Made by a program: the position numbers and the translations under genes. Positions 1 through 10,035 of a stretch of DNA of 64,000 nt are shown here, piece after piece. The first letter of the stretch is position 1; every line of letters starts with the position of its first letter. This DNA is from Solitalea koreensis (GTDB taxonomy: Bacteria; Bacteroidota; Bacteroidia; Sphingobacteriales; Sphingobacteriaceae): assembly GCF_900182575.1 (NCBI RefSeq), contig NZ_FXSZ01000001.1, positions 1-64,000 of the forward strand. Reading direction: 5' to 3'. The notes below the pieces were generated by a model. The model was not told the origin of the DNA, ran no database searches, and saw only the letters and a list, made by a program, of their open reading frames with translations.

Positions 1-123
1 AGAGGCGGTTCTTTTCAAAAAAACAAAGGAAGGCCCTCTGTTAACGTTCTGACGGTACGAAATATTGGGTAAGGTTTTTTTATCGGACAGCAATGGTTAA
101 TTTTACAAAAACCACCCGCCTTA

Positions 124-156
124 AAACAGAAAGAGGCAACACAAACGGTTACCTCT
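124..156 (-). terminator. putative terminator of gap-pgk
   Basis: Read on the minus strand, an AGAGGTAAC / GTTGCCTCT hairpin (one mismatch) is followed by a T-rich run, about 30 nt past the pgk stop codon. The rest of the first 185 bases shows no gene that I can support. Confidence 0.4.
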
Positions 157-185
157 ATCCCAAAAAAAACATTTTAACAGCTTGA

Positions 186-1373
186 TTATAAAAGAACTGC
201 TTTAATTCCAGGTAATTCTTTACCCTCTAAGGATTCAAGCATTGCACCTCCTCCAGTTGAAACATAGCTAACTTTATTTTCGTAACCAAACTGCTTAACA
301 GCAGCAACTGAGTCGCCTCCTCCCACTAATGAAAAAGCTCCGGCAGCAGTTGCATCTCCAATTGCATCACCTAGGGCTTTTGTTCCAGCAGAAAAGTTTT
401 CAAACTCAAAAACGCCTAAAGGACCATTCCACAAAATTGTTTTAGATGCTTTTATCACTTCAGCGAATTTCTTTTGAGTTTCCGGCCCCGCATCCAAACC
501 TTGCCATCCATCAGGAATTGCATCAACTGCAACAACTTTAGTATTAGCATTATTATCAAAGGCATCAGCAGCTAACACATCAACAGGTAAATACACATTC
601 ACACCTTTAGCTTTTGCTTGCTTCAAAATATCAAGAGCCAACTCCATTTTATCATCTTCACAGATAGAAGAACCTACTTTACCACCTTGTGCTTTCACAA
701 AAGTATAAGTCATACCGCCGCCAATGATAAGGTTATTAACCGTATCAAGCATCGTATTGATTATGGTAATTTTAGAAGAAACCTTCGATCCTCCCAGAAT
801 GGCAGTTACCGGTTTTTCACCGTTTTTAAGAACTTTTTCAATGGCAATAATTTCTTTTGCCATTAAATAGCCGAAGCATTTATTATCAGGGAAGAATTTA
901 GCAATGATCGCGGTAGAAGCGTGAGCACGATGAGCAGTACCAAAAGCATCGTTCACATAAATATCGCCCAATTTTGAAAGTTTTTCAGCAAAAGCTTCAT
1001 CTCCTGCTTCCTCTTCTTTATGAAAACGAAGATTTTCAAGCAATAAAATTTGACCAGGTTTTAATGATGCCGCTGCATTTTCAGCAACTTCTCCAACACA
1101 ATCATCCGCAAAAACAACTTCAGCATTCATCACTTTTGCTACGTGATCTTTAAGATGCTTTAATGAAAACTTGTCTTCTTTAGCTTTTGGACGGCCTAAA
1201 TGAGACATCAGCACAGGATTTCCACCGTCACTCAACACCTTGGTGATGGTAGCAGCTGATTCCTGGATACGTGTATCATCGGTAATTTCGAAATTTTCGT
1301 TTAAAGGCACATTAAAATCAACACGGATTAGCCCTTTTTTGCCTGCAAAATTAAAGTCGTCGATAGTTTTCAT
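186..1373 (-). CDS. pgk: phosphoglycerate kinase
   Basis: Cytosolic glycolytic enzyme that transfers phosphate between 1,3-bisphosphoglycerate and ADP, giving 3-phosphoglycerate and ATP. The 395-residue length is normal for bacterial Pgk. Family blocks are in order: RVDFNVPLN near residue 18 and SHLGRP near 57 (substrate side), NDAFGTAHRAHAS near 140, GGSKVSSK near 195, WNGPLGVFE near 315, and the C-terminal glycine-rich GGGDS nucleotide loop. It lies 110 nt downstream of gap on the same strand, so the two consecutive glycolytic steps are probably co-transcribed. No truncation or unusual residue is visible. Confidence 0.97.
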   Translation of the reverse strand: MKTIDDFNFAGKKGLIRVDFNVPLNENFEITDDTRIQESAATITKVLSDGGNPVLMSHLGRPKAKEDKFSLKHLKDHVAKVMNAEVVFADDCVGEVAENAAASLKPGQILLLENLRFHKEEEAGDEAFAEKLSKLGDIYVNDAFGTAHRAHASTAIIAKFFPDNKCFGYLMAKEIIAIEKVLKNGEKPVTAILGGSKVSSKITIINTMLDTVNNLIIGGGMTYTFVKAQGGKVGSSICEDDKMELALDILKQAKAKGVNVYLPVDVLAADAFDNNANTKVVAVDAIPDGWQGLDAGPETQKKFAEVIKASKTILWNGPLGVFEFENFSAGTKALGDAIGDATAAGAFSLVGGGDSVAAVKQFGYENKVSYVSTGGGAMLESLEGKELPGIKAVLL

Positions 1374-1483
1374 GGATTAATATTTTATTCGATTGAAGTT
1401 TTTTTATAAGAAATGAGCCCTATAACCGCTAGAGCGGCGCTAAAATAGTAAAAAAGACAGGAGATATCAGATGGTAAATCGTG

Positions 1484-2488
1484 TTAAAATTCAGTACTTA
1501 TTTTCTCTACCAAATCAGCCAACCGGCTTGAATAACCAAATTCATTATCATACCAACCCACTACTTTTACCATTCCGCCTACAATTGAAGTAAGTTCAGC
1601 GTCAAAAATGCAAGAATGCGGGTTATCCAAAATATCAACCGAAACAATAGGATCAGAAGTATATTCAAGTATATTTTTTAATGTTGAATCAGCAGCTTTT
1701 TTAAATGCAGCATTAATTTCTTCCACAGTAGCCTGCTTTTTCAAAATACAGGTAAAATCTGTTAATGAGCCGTTTGGAACCGGAACGCGAATTCCTGCGC
1801 CTCCCAGTTTTCCTTCCAGGTGAGGAAAAATTGCAGTAATAGCCTTTGCTGCACCGGTAGTAGTAGGAATGATGGATTGAGCTGCCGCCCTAGCCCGCCG
1901 AAGGTCCTTATGAGGAGCATCATGCAATGATTGGTCTCCTGTGTAAGAATGTACGGTTGTAATGTAACCGCTTTCAACCCCCCAGTTATCATCCAACACT
2001 TTAATCATGGGCGCCAAATTATTGGTAGTACATGAAGCATTGGAAATAATTGTATGATTAGTTGCAAGAACGTTATCGTTTACCCCAAGCACAACTGTTG
2101 GCACTTCTTTATCTGATGAAGGTGCAGAAATAATTACTTTTTTTGCGCCTGCCTGTACGTGTTTCCGAGCCTTTTCAACTGAAGTAAACTTGCCTGTTGA
2201 CTCGATTACGATATCAATTCCAAGCATTTCCCAGGGTAAATTCTCCGGATCACGTTCATTAAATACCCGAATTGCATTCCCATTTACGTATAAATTATTA
2301 GAGTCATGACAAATTTCTCCATCAAACCGACGATGAATAGAATCGTACTTCAATAGATGAGCGAGCGTGGCCGTATCAGCTAAATCATTAATGGCAACAA
2401 TTTCAATATTGGGTTTCAACAGTGCTCTACGTAAGAAAATGCGGCCAATCCGACCAAATCCATTGATGGCAATTTTAATTTTGTTCAT
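1484..2488 (-). CDS. gap: glyceraldehyde-3-phosphate dehydrogenase (type I)
   Basis: Cytosolic NAD-dependent dehydrogenase converting glyceraldehyde-3-phosphate, phosphate and NAD to 1,3-bisphosphoglycerate. The Rossmann loop NGFGRIGR is at residues 9-16. Asp35 after the second strand favours NAD over NADP. The catalytic block SNASCTTN places the nucleophile at Cys153, and His180 in TTVHSYTGDQ is its partner. The length (334 residues) is standard. It precedes pgk, matching pathway order, and is divergent from the tRNA-Glu cluster. A TAACTTTG box lies about 20 nt upstream of the start codon. Confidence 0.97.
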   Translation of the reverse strand: MNKIKIAINGFGRIGRIFLRRALLKPNIEIVAINDLADTATLAHLLKYDSIHRRFDGEICHDSNNLYVNGNAIRVFNERDPENLPWEMLGIDIVIESTGKFTSVEKARKHVQAGAKKVIISAPSSDKEVPTVVLGVNDNVLATNHTIISNASCTTNNLAPMIKVLDDNWGVESGYITTVHSYTGDQSLHDAPHKDLRRARAAAQSIIPTTTGAAKAITAIFPHLEGKLGGAGIRVPVPNGSLTDFTCILKKQATVEEINAAFKKAADSTLKNILEYTSDPIVSVDILDNPHSCIFDAELTSIVGGMVKVVGWYDNEFGYSSRLADLVEKISTEF

Positions 2489-2507
2489 GCGATTTTTTAA
2501 AGGTTTC

Positions 2508-2515
2508 CAAAGTTA
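2508..2515 (-). promoter_or_regulatory. putative -7 element of the gap promoter
   Basis: TAACTTTG on the minus strand fits the Bacteroidetes -7 consensus TAnnTTTG and lies about 20 nt before the gap start codon. No good TTTG -33 box is seen at the expected distance, so support is partial. Confidence 0.4.
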
Positions 2516-2569
2516 AAACATTCAATTAGGGGCAGGAATTTTTGTTCGAATAAAAAAAATAAAAAAATG

Positions 2570-2600
2570 TTTCCTTTAACTGACTTTTCTCTTATTTTTG
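2570..2600 (+). promoter_or_regulatory. putative promoter of the tRNA-Glu cluster
   Basis: TATTTTTG at 2593-2600 matches TAnnTTTG. A TTTC at 2570-2573 (three of four matches to the -33 box TTTG) sits 19 nt upstream. The first tRNA-Glu begins 22 nt after the -7 box. Confidence 0.55.
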
Positions 2601-2621
2601 CAGTCCGTTAAAAAACGGCAT

Positions 2622-2693
2622 GGCCCGTTCGTCTAGGGGTTAGGACGCCAGATTTTCATTCTGGAAACACGGGTTCGATTCCCGTACGGGCTA
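2622..2693 (+). tRNA. tRNA-Glu (TTC), copy 1
   Basis: A 72-nt cloverleaf with acceptor arm GGCCCGT / ACGGGCT (one G-U pair) and discriminator A. The anticodon stem is CCAGA / TCTGG with loop TTTTCAT, so the anticodon is TTC at 2655-2657. The T-arm contains GGGTTCGATTCCC. CCA is not encoded. The sequence is identical to the copies at 2754, 2925 and 13674. Confidence 0.97.
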
Positions 2694-2753
2694 CTTCCTT
2701 TCACCAGGAAAGTAGCAAGGCAAGCTAAGTTAGCCGAAAGTAACTTAATTTTT

Positions 2754-2825
2754 GGCCCGTTCGTCTAGGGGTTAGGACGCCAGATTTTCATTCTGGAAAC
2801 ACGGGTTCGATTCCCGTACGGGCTA
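2754..2825 (+). tRNA. tRNA-Glu (TTC), copy 2
   Basis: Identical in all 72 positions to the copy at 2622 and 60 nt behind it. No separate promoter consensus is obvious in the spacer, which fits processing from one transcript. Confidence 0.97.
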
Positions 2826-2924
2826 CTACTCCTTTCTGGCAAAAGGAAAATAAAAAACAAAAAGGGCATCGAAGGGTGTAAATATTCACTTTTATCCTTT
2901 AACTGAATAACATTAAATTAAAAT

Positions 2925-2996
2925 GGCCCGTTCGTCTAGGGGTTAGGACGCCAGATTTTCATTCTGGAAACACGGGTTCGATTCCCGTACGGGCTA
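2925..2996 (+). tRNA. tRNA-Glu (TTC), copy 3
   Basis: Third identical copy, 99 nt after copy 2 and directly followed by a strong hairpin terminator, so it is the last gene of the tandem transcript. Confidence 0.97.
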
Positions 2997-3005
2997 CAAA
3001 AGCTA

Positions 3006-3038
3006 AAAAGGCTGCAAATGACATTTGCAGCCTTTTTC
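3006..3038 (+). terminator. terminator of the tRNA-Glu cluster
   Basis: An inverted repeat built on GGCTGCAAA / TTTGCAGCC with a tiny loop, flanked by A5 and T5, beginning 10 nt after the third tRNA-Glu. Typical intrinsic terminator. Confidence 0.85.
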
Positions 3039-3102
3039 TTTGACTGAAACTATTCCCGTGTTTTAATAATCATAAACAAGTGCTTTATTCATGATTTAAA
3101 GC

Positions 3103-3148
3103 AAAAAAGAGCTTGCAAGTAATTTGCAAGCTCTTTTTGTTTTTTTTC
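3103..3148 (-). terminator. bidirectional terminator after SusD-like gene 1
   Basis: AGAGCTTGCAA / TTGCAAGCTCT stem with an A6 tract on the left and a T-rich tract on the right, so it can end transcripts from either side. It lies about 10 nt beyond the stop of the minus-strand SusD-like gene. Confidence 0.8.
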
Positions 3149-3158
3149 ATTGATAACA

Positions 3159-4760
3159 TTAGTTCATAAACCAAGGTTTACTAGCCATATCATCTGCTCC
3201 TCCGGTAACCACTTTCCAGTTCTCATAGTTGGTTTCCATCTCAGAGTTAGGATATACCAATTTATTTAAATTAATTACAGGGCTTGAAGGAGAAAGCGCA
3301 ACATTTGGCGTTCCGTTTCCTGTTCTACGCTTCAACACCCATGCGTCATAAGGCTGGTGGAAAAGAGCGATCCAGCTTTGCTTATAAATTTGTGCAAGTG
3401 CGGCTGCTGGATTTGCAACATTGTAGGCAACCGCAGGATGCATTAACATCGTTGACAGCTCAAGGGCCGTGGGAGCTGCATTCGGTTTAGTTACCGACCC
3501 TATTGAAGTACTGTTGGCTGTTTTGTACCAAAATTTAACCGATTCGGCAATCCCCTCTTCATAGAATGCTTTTGCAGTTACAGGGTTTGCAACCACGCCG
3601 GCAATCCCTCTATTATAAATCTCTGCCTTTAATAAACTAACTTCAGCTGCTGTAATAAACAATTCAGGAATTTTATCATCAGCAACATAAAAAATACTCA
3701 GAGGTGAGTATAAATAGTTACCCGTTGACACAAAGTTCGTTTTCCTTGCATCCAGATAAGGAGCATCCCCAACTATTTCAGCAGTAGTGGCTTCAGTTGG
3801 ACTTTGCGGATAAGGCACCCACTGCCCAGCTTTGTTTGGTTCAAATAAAATCTTACATCTTAAGTCATAGATGCCTGAACCATCAGTTGCATTCGTGCTC
3901 GACATAGCGTTCCACATGGTGCTTCCCATACGCACATACGAATTACCTCTAAAAGATGGAGCACGATTTAAAGTTAAACCAGTGACTTGGCTTGGATATA
4001 TACCCAAATTATCACCCGGTGCTAATAAAGGCTTAGTCAATGTCTCAACAATAATTGGATCTGCCAAAGAAGCATTCTTATTACGCATCACCATTGCGTA
4101 TCTTAAACGCAAAGAGTTCGCAAATTTAATCCAAGTTGGAATATCATTTTTGAAAATTGTTTCGCTGGAACCTAATGAATATTGATCGGTGTTCGTATTG
4201 AAATTATCTACTGCCCACTTTAAATCATTAAGAGCAGCCAGCATAATATCTGACTGCTGGTCATAAGCCGGCCTGTAAAACTCAGGGCCACTAAATCCTT
4301 TACCAGCTTGAGAGTAAGGCATATCTCCAAAAAGCGTAGTAGCTTTTAGTGTTTTATAGGCCATTAATGTTTTAAGCATGGCCTTTACATTGGTCATTTT
4401 ATCCGCCTTAAGATCTTTAGCAATCATTGTTTCCACCTCTCGGTAATTTGCTAAAGCGGTATAATAATTAGTCCAAGCCCCTCCTACTTGATCGTTCAAG
4501 CGGTAGCCTGATGCAGCATAATTAGCCGCCAATTGGGTATTTTGATACAAGAAAGAGGAAAAGATAGTACGAGAAGTGCCCGCTTCCAACATACCTACTG
4601 CTAAGTTATTATACATAGCAGGGATTGTTGCACTATATGCCTTACTATCCCATGGTTTATTAATATCTCCAAAATCTTTTTGACACGAAGACAATCCGAT
4701 TGCCATTGATAAGCCGATCATCAATGGAGCTGCTATATTCTTCTTATAATTAAATTTCAT
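3159..4760 (-). CDS. SusD/RagB-family outer-membrane lipoprotein (SusD-like_2 type), pair 1
   Basis: Surface-exposed nutrient-binding lipoprotein that caps a SusC-type TonB-dependent channel. Residues 1-26 form a lipoprotein signal peptide ending in a lipobox with Cys26 (LSSC). The mature protein starts QKDFGDINKPWD and has the TPR-rich helical pattern of the SusD superfamily, including the segment TWIKFANSLRLRYAMVMRN typical of the SusD-like_2 branch. Its 533 residues are normal for the family. It lies 18 nt downstream of the SusC gene, in the usual SusC-then-SusD order. No glycosidase or other enzyme adjoins the pair, so the ligand cannot be inferred. The partner SusC gene is frameshifted. 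Confidence 0.9.
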   Translation of the reverse strand: MKFNYKKNIAAPLMIGLSMAIGLSSCQKDFGDINKPWDSKAYSATIPAMYNNLAVGMLEAGTSRTIFSSFLYQNTQLAANYAASGYRLNDQVGGAWTNYYTALANYREVETMIAKDLKADKMTNVKAMLKTLMAYKTLKATTLFGDMPYSQAGKGFSGPEFYRPAYDQQSDIMLAALNDLKWAVDNFNTNTDQYSLGSSETIFKNDIPTWIKFANSLRLRYAMVMRNKNASLADPIIVETLTKPLLAPGDNLGIYPSQVTGLTLNRAPSFRGNSYVRMGSTMWNAMSSTNATDGSGIYDLRCKILFEPNKAGQWVPYPQSPTEATTAEIVGDAPYLDARKTNFVSTGNYLYSPLSIFYVADDKIPELFITAAEVSLLKAEIYNRGIAGVVANPVTAKAFYEEGIAESVKFWYKTANSTSIGSVTKPNAAPTALELSTMLMHPAVAYNVANPAAALAQIYKQSWIALFHQPYDAWVLKRRTGNGTPNVALSPSSPVINLNKLVYPNSEMETNYENWKVVTGGADDMASKPWFMN

Positions 4761-4778
4761 ACTGGTAACAATTAAAAA

Positions 4779-7700
4779 TTAAAACTTGGCTTTTAAACTT
4801 ACTCCAAAAGTTCTCATGCTTGGGAACGCTGACCACTGTAAGCCTTGGCCATTACCTGTTCCCATGATACCTTCAGGATTAAGATGATCAGGCAAGGTGG
4901 TGTACAAATAACACAAATTGCGTCCAACTACTGATAAAGATAAATCTTGGACAAGCTTGGTTCTACCTAATAGGTTTTGTGGAACATCATAAGTTAAAGC
5001 AACCTCACGAAGTTTAACCCACGAGTTTTCAAAAACAGATAAACTTCTTGGACGGTTTTTATCAGTCCATCCAGCATAAGTACCTGCATATTTATACATC
5101 GGGTTTACTACGCGGTCATTCATCTTATTATCATCAACGTTAAAACCATCCATAATTACACCTACATTAGCTGTAGTTCCGTCAGGGAATGTGTAAGGTA
5201 AACCTCCTCCATTTCTTTCAACTACGGTTTCAGGAGCAACACCGTTACCCATTGCAGTTGCATGATCAAACGAATAAATATCGCCACCATATTTAAAGTC
5301 AACTAAACCATATGCGCTAAATCTTTTGTATTTAAAAGTATTACCAATACCACCGGTTAATTTAGGCGCGGCATTACCAATTGCTACTGGTTCACTTGTA
5401 GCATCATAAACAGTACCTACTACAGTTCCATTAGGGGCTTTTACGTTTTTGATCAACTTATTTCCTTGCGCATCACGTTTAAAATCGGTACCGTAAATAG
5501 TTCCGTATTTTTCACCTGGAGTAACTTTCATAAATGCACCTAAGTTTCCAAAGATGTCAGCAATACGCAGTTCTTTAATACCAGCAGGTAATTGTTCAAC
5601 GATATTATCATTTTTAGCTCCATTTAAGGAAATACTCCATGAAAAGTCTTTGTTCAATACAGGGGTCGCATTCACAATAAACTCAACACCCTTATTTCTT
5701 AAGACACCATCGTTAGTGGTAATAAAGCTTGCTCCTGAAGAAGCTGGCAATGGAGAAGTAAGAAGCTGGTGAGCAGAACGAATGTTATAATAGGTAAAAT
5801 CAAGGGTAATTCGGTCTTTTAAGAATCCTAAGTTCGTTCCGACCTCAATTGACTCGGAAGTTTGGAAACGAAGATTTGGATCCTTAATGGTATTAGGTAA
5901 TGTGTTGGTAGGCTGACCACCGAATGCGCCTACATCATAGTTTGCATCATTCAGATATGGATCATGAGCATTAGCACTTTTTCCGTATGCAAGTCTTAAT
6001 TTACCATATGAAAGCACGTCTTTTGCTTTACCTAAGTCAAATGCTTCAGTAAATACAAAGGCTGCGTTGGCAGAAGGATAAAAATAAGAATTGTTGTTTT
6101 TAGGTAAAGTAGAGTTTACATCATTTCTACCGGTAAGGTCTAAGAACAAGTAATCCTTATAGCTTAAGTTTAAAATACCTAATAATGAGTTCGATTGAAC
6201 ATCATATCTACTTTCGCTAAAGCTTGTGTTAGCTACATTGACATAGTTTGAAAGTGCATAAATGAAAGGAACCTTAAAAATACTGTTATTAGAGCCCGAT
6301 ACACCTTCCGAATTATTCGAATATTTATTATACATTCCGGAGAAACTTGCATTAAATCCGTTAGTAAACAAGTTTTCTTTGTGGAAGGTAGCCATCACAT
6401 CAGTATTGAATACTTTAGACCTGCTTACTGTTTTGCTAAACGATCCGCCTGATAAATGATCAGCGCTGGTTGTATTGTTTTGAGTTTCAAAACGGGAACC
6501 GATGGAGTTAGCTGAAGTGCGAACAAATGCATTTAACCAAGGAGTTATTTCTGCATTTACTTTAATGCTTGAAACAAGCTCATCTCTCCACAAACGAGAA
6601 TTTTGCTCATATTTGTTCCAGAACATATTCTCGCCATATTCCGCGTAAGGATAATTTTGGAAAACCTTTTTCGAACCGTCAGGATTGAGGTAAATACTTT
6701 GTTCGATCGGTTGATATTCTCTTGACATTCCATAAGTTGAAAACTTCGTCCATGAGTTGTTGCTTCCAACATCAGCAGTATTAAGTCTATTTGCTTGGTT
6801 ATAAGAGGCAGAAACTTCCGCACTAAGCATTTTTGAAATTTTCACTGTAGAGCCCAATGAAAAAAAGCTCTTTTTATTGTTTACATTATCAATAACAGCA
6901 TCGCCTTTGGTAGTAGATGCCGATAAACGTAGTGTTCCAAAATCATTAGCAGTAGAGAAAGCTACGTTATGTATTTGCTCAGAACCAGTGTTGTAATATG
7001 AGCTGCGGTTATCTGCCTGAGGTGAATAAGAACGCATTGAGCCATCCCACCACCTAACCATTTGACCTTCAAGCTTTGGCCCCCATGAAGCGCCGGCACC
7101 GAACCAACTGAAAGTATCCCAAGTGTTTCCACCGGTAGACAAAGTTCCATGGTAGTATGGGATTCCGGTTCCACCAGTTGCATAACTGCTACCGCCATAC
7201 AAAGTAGGTAAAAAGTATTCTCCTGCACTGCTCTTAGGCAAAGATGGATTTGCTGTAGCTAAACCTGCAGCAAAGCCTCCACCGTATTGATTTTGTACAT
7301 CCTGAAAACGGTATACATTTGTATAATTAGTGGTGTAACTATAATCAATACCCAAGCCTTTTTTAGGGGCGCCTTTTTTGGTGGTGATCAAAATCACGCC
7401 ATTCGCACCTCTTGCTCCATATAAAGCAGCAGCATTAGGTCCTTTTAATACAGATACGTTTTCAATATTATCCATATTTAAGTAGCTCAGGTAGTTACCC
7501 CAATCCTTTTGCGTAGAGAGGTCTGAACTGTTAGTATTAGATTGATCCAATGGATTGTTATCCATAATGGCTCCATCCACTACAATAATTGGCTGGTTGT
7601 TACGTGTCAACGTATTATTACCACGAATTACGATGCGCGACGAAGCATCATTTAAACCATTGGCAGTAGAAATATTCAAACCAGCCACTTTACCCATTAA

Positions 7701-8122
7701 TCCTTGGGCTAAATCTACAGGAGCTGCTTTTGTAATATCTTCTGATTTTACTGTTTGTTGGGCATAACCGAGTGATTTTTTATCACGTTTAATCCCCAAA
7801 GCCGTTACTACTACTTCGCCAAGCTGTTTCCCATCGTCCTCTAGCACTACCTGCAAGTTAGTTTTATTACCGACCGGCACAACTAAAGATTTAAATCCAA
7901 TAGAACTAAAACTCAATTTGGCATTTTCGGCAACTGAAATACTGAATTTTCCATCCGGATCACTAATGGTTCCTAGCGTTGAGCCAACAACCTGGACACT
8001 TACGGCCGGAATGGGCTATTGTTTTTGTCTTTTACGACACCTGTTACCGTTTTCTTTGTTTGTGCAAATGCTATTGCACTCCACAAAAACAACGTGAGAA
8101 ATAAAAGTAATTTTTGTTTCAT
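4779..8122 (-). pseudogene. SusC/RagA-family TonB-dependent receptor with a frameshift near its N-terminus, pair 1
   Basis: Outer-membrane TonB-dependent channel meant to pair with the SusD-like lipoprotein downstream. Translation from ATG at 8122 gives a clean signal peptide (MKQKLLLF..., ending AFAQ) and the start of a CarboxypepD_reg-like domain (TVTGVVKDKNN). It then runs into TAA at 8000-8002 after 40 codons. The second SusC gene (start 13350) has the same sequence with one extra base: GGCTCATTG there against GGCTATTG here, so a C is missing between 8017 and 8018. Restoring it yields one frame of about 1114 codons with carboxypeptidase-like domain, plug (motif EVVVTALGIKRD, then VLKGPNAAALYGARGANGV) and 22-strand barrel. 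The remaining frame is open to 4779. Either a recent pseudogene or an assembly error; an internal start near 7916 would lack a signal peptide. Confidence 0.8.
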
Positions 8123-8243
8123 AATTAATTAGAGTTTAATTCACACAAATTAAATAACTTTCTTAAACCGTCAAATTATTAAACAATATTACTACGAAAA
8201 GAATTCTCGGAATGAAAGATAGCTCTACTGGAAATCGCACAAC

Positions 8244-8279
8244 AAAAAACCTCGTTCCTGATTTAGAAACGAGGTTTTT
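8244..8279 (-). terminator. terminator of SusD-like gene 2
   Basis: AACCTCGTT / AACGAGGTT stem with A-rich and T-rich flanks, 22 nt beyond the stop of the minus-strand SusD-like gene at 8301. It separates the two SusC/SusD pairs into two transcription units. Confidence 0.8.
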
Positions 8280-8300
8280 GATTTAAAAAATTCAATCACA

Positions 8301-10016
8301 TTACTGTCGGCCAGTCCACCATACAGGTGTTAAGTAATCGTTCTGACCTTTTACTGCATCAAAAGCTTTTTGATTTACTGAAGGCTCTGCTTCAGGATAC
8401 ATAAATCTTTCAATCCATTTAATTTTTGAAGAAATAGGCAATAATTGGCCGTTGTCTTTATAAAGCCTTCTTGCTTCTGCCCAAATTTCATATTGCCCCA
8501 GAATATTTAAATGAGCAAACTTTTGATAGAAAACTTCTTTGATTTTATCTGAATTAGATAAGCCGTTAAAGTAAGCTGTCTTTTTGGTTAAAAAAGCATC
8601 AATAACCGATTGCGATGGCTTCGCATATTGTGAACCAGCCATCAAATTACCTGGAATTGCCGGTGTAGAAGAAGCGCTGTAGGGATTACTGTTATTTACA
8701 CTGTACATCCAATCAATGGATTGAGAAATAGCTTTTTTATACTCTTGTGACGGATCTATACCTCCTGTTGCATCCGGAAAACGAATTGCTGCTTCAGCGA
8801 GCAATAAATGAGTTTCGGAAGGTGTAAACACAGGAAATTTATTATCAAAGTTATAAAAGGTCATTTTATTATACATCGAGAAATACGGATCTGTATTTTC
8901 ATCATAGTCCCAATTTACAACAGTCGATTTGTCGGGTTCTGTAGGAAACTCAGCTGCAATTTGTGCAGTTTGATCAGGTCCCCATGGCTTCAATCCAATG
9001 TATTTACCATATTTATTAGGCTGGAATAATACGTATAAGCGTGGGTCTACCTGATCTGTTGGGGTAGCAGTACCATTAGCGTAACCAAAAACCTTATTAA
9101 CTAAAAAATACGGAGCATATTGGTTATAGAATACTTCATTGAAAGAACGGAACCAGAATACTTCAAATATCCTTGCTTTGTCTTTAGTAGCCATTCCAAC
9201 AAAATCAGCCGCTTCTGTAACCATAGGGGCATTGCTGGTAATTAAATCCTTGATTACCTCTTTAGCTTTTGCCGGATCAACTACCGAAAGGCGGATAGCC
9301 ATTCTTAAACGCAATGAATTACAAAACTTTTCCCATTTAAGCACATTTCCTTCATTAAGAATATCATAAACAGGAAAATTTCTATGCGCCAAAGAGCCGT
9401 TCAACGTATAACCATGCAATTGAGTTGAAATGGTTTTTAGCTGATCCAGCATATCGTAATAGATGTCTTTTTGAGAATCATATTTAGGCCAAAACTTACC
9501 ATTGTATGCACCACCTGCTTCAAAATAAGGAATGGAGTTATAAACATCTGTCACTCGTTGAAACATGAACGCCCTTGTAATGTTAATGCAATTTACATAT
9601 AACGAGTAATTGGCTTTATCATCACCGTTCAAGGCACCCAACTTAAGATTGATTACCGGTATGTTTTTATAAGAATCTACGTATACACGGTTGTATAAGG
9701 TATTTCTTAATGTACCTCCAGACCAACCGGTATACATTGCGTATTCTCCTTCAGGAGCAGTATTTAATCCGCCACTATAAGCACCTACAAAATAACCTAA
9801 ACCCAGTAAGCGATTCATATTTCGCAAATTGTGATATTCATCACCATAAACGGGTTGATACAAGCCCCAGGTTTGTAAAGTACCCGTAAACAATTCTTCA
9901 ATTGAGGCATCCGTAAGGGCATTTGGCTTTTCAAATTTTTCTTCCAACTGGTCCTTGCAAGAAACGAACGTAAGTGCAACAGACATGATAGAAAGTATGA
10001 TATATTTATTTTTCAT
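8301..10016 (-). CDS. SusD/RagB-family outer-membrane lipoprotein (SusD-like_2 type), pair 2
   Basis: Surface lipoprotein partner of the SusC channel encoded just upstream. The signal peptide ends in a lipobox FVSC with Cys20, followed by KDQLEEKFEKPN. The segment KWEKFCNSLRLRMAIRLS is the same helical block seen in the pair 1 protein (KFANSLRLRYAMV), so both belong to the SusD-like_2 branch. Overall identity to the first is low by eye, suggesting different ligands. It has 571 residues and follows the SusC gene by 19 nt. No ligand can be named from context. Confidence 0.9.
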   Translation of the reverse strand: MKNKYIILSIMSVALTFVSCKDQLEEKFEKPNALTDASIEELFTGTLQTWGLYQPVYGDEYHNLRNMNRLLGLGYFVGAYSGGLNTAPEGEYAMYTGWSGGTLRNTLYNRVYVDSYKNIPVINLKLGALNGDDKANYSLYVNCINITRAFMFQRVTDVYNSIPYFEAGGAYNGKFWPKYDSQKDIYYDMLDQLKTISTQLHGYTLNGSLAHRNFPVYDILNEGNVLKWEKFCNSLRLRMAIRLSVVDPAKAKEVIKDLITSNAPMVTEAADFVGMATKDKARIFEVFWFRSFNEVFYNQYAPYFLVNKVFGYANGTATPTDQVDPRLYVLFQPNKYGKYIGLKPWGPDQTAQIAAEFPTEPDKSTVVNWDYDENTDPYFSMYNKMTFYNFDNKFPVFTPSETHLLLAEAAIRFPDATGGIDPSQEYKKAISQSIDWMYSVNNSNPYSASSTPAIPGNLMAGSQYAKPSQSVIDAFLTKKTAYFNGLSNSDKIKEVFYQKFAHLNILGQYEIWAEARRLYKDNGQLLPISSKIKWIERFMYPEAEPSVNQKAFDAVKGQNDYLTPVWWTGRQ

Positions 10017-10035
10017 TGTATTTCAACTTAATTGT

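Noticed and set aside
7555..7916. Reading the first SusC protein from an internal TTG at 7916 as the real start
   Set aside because: It would lack signal peptide and most of the carboxypeptidase-like domain, both of which are encoded just upstream one frame away and match the paralogue.
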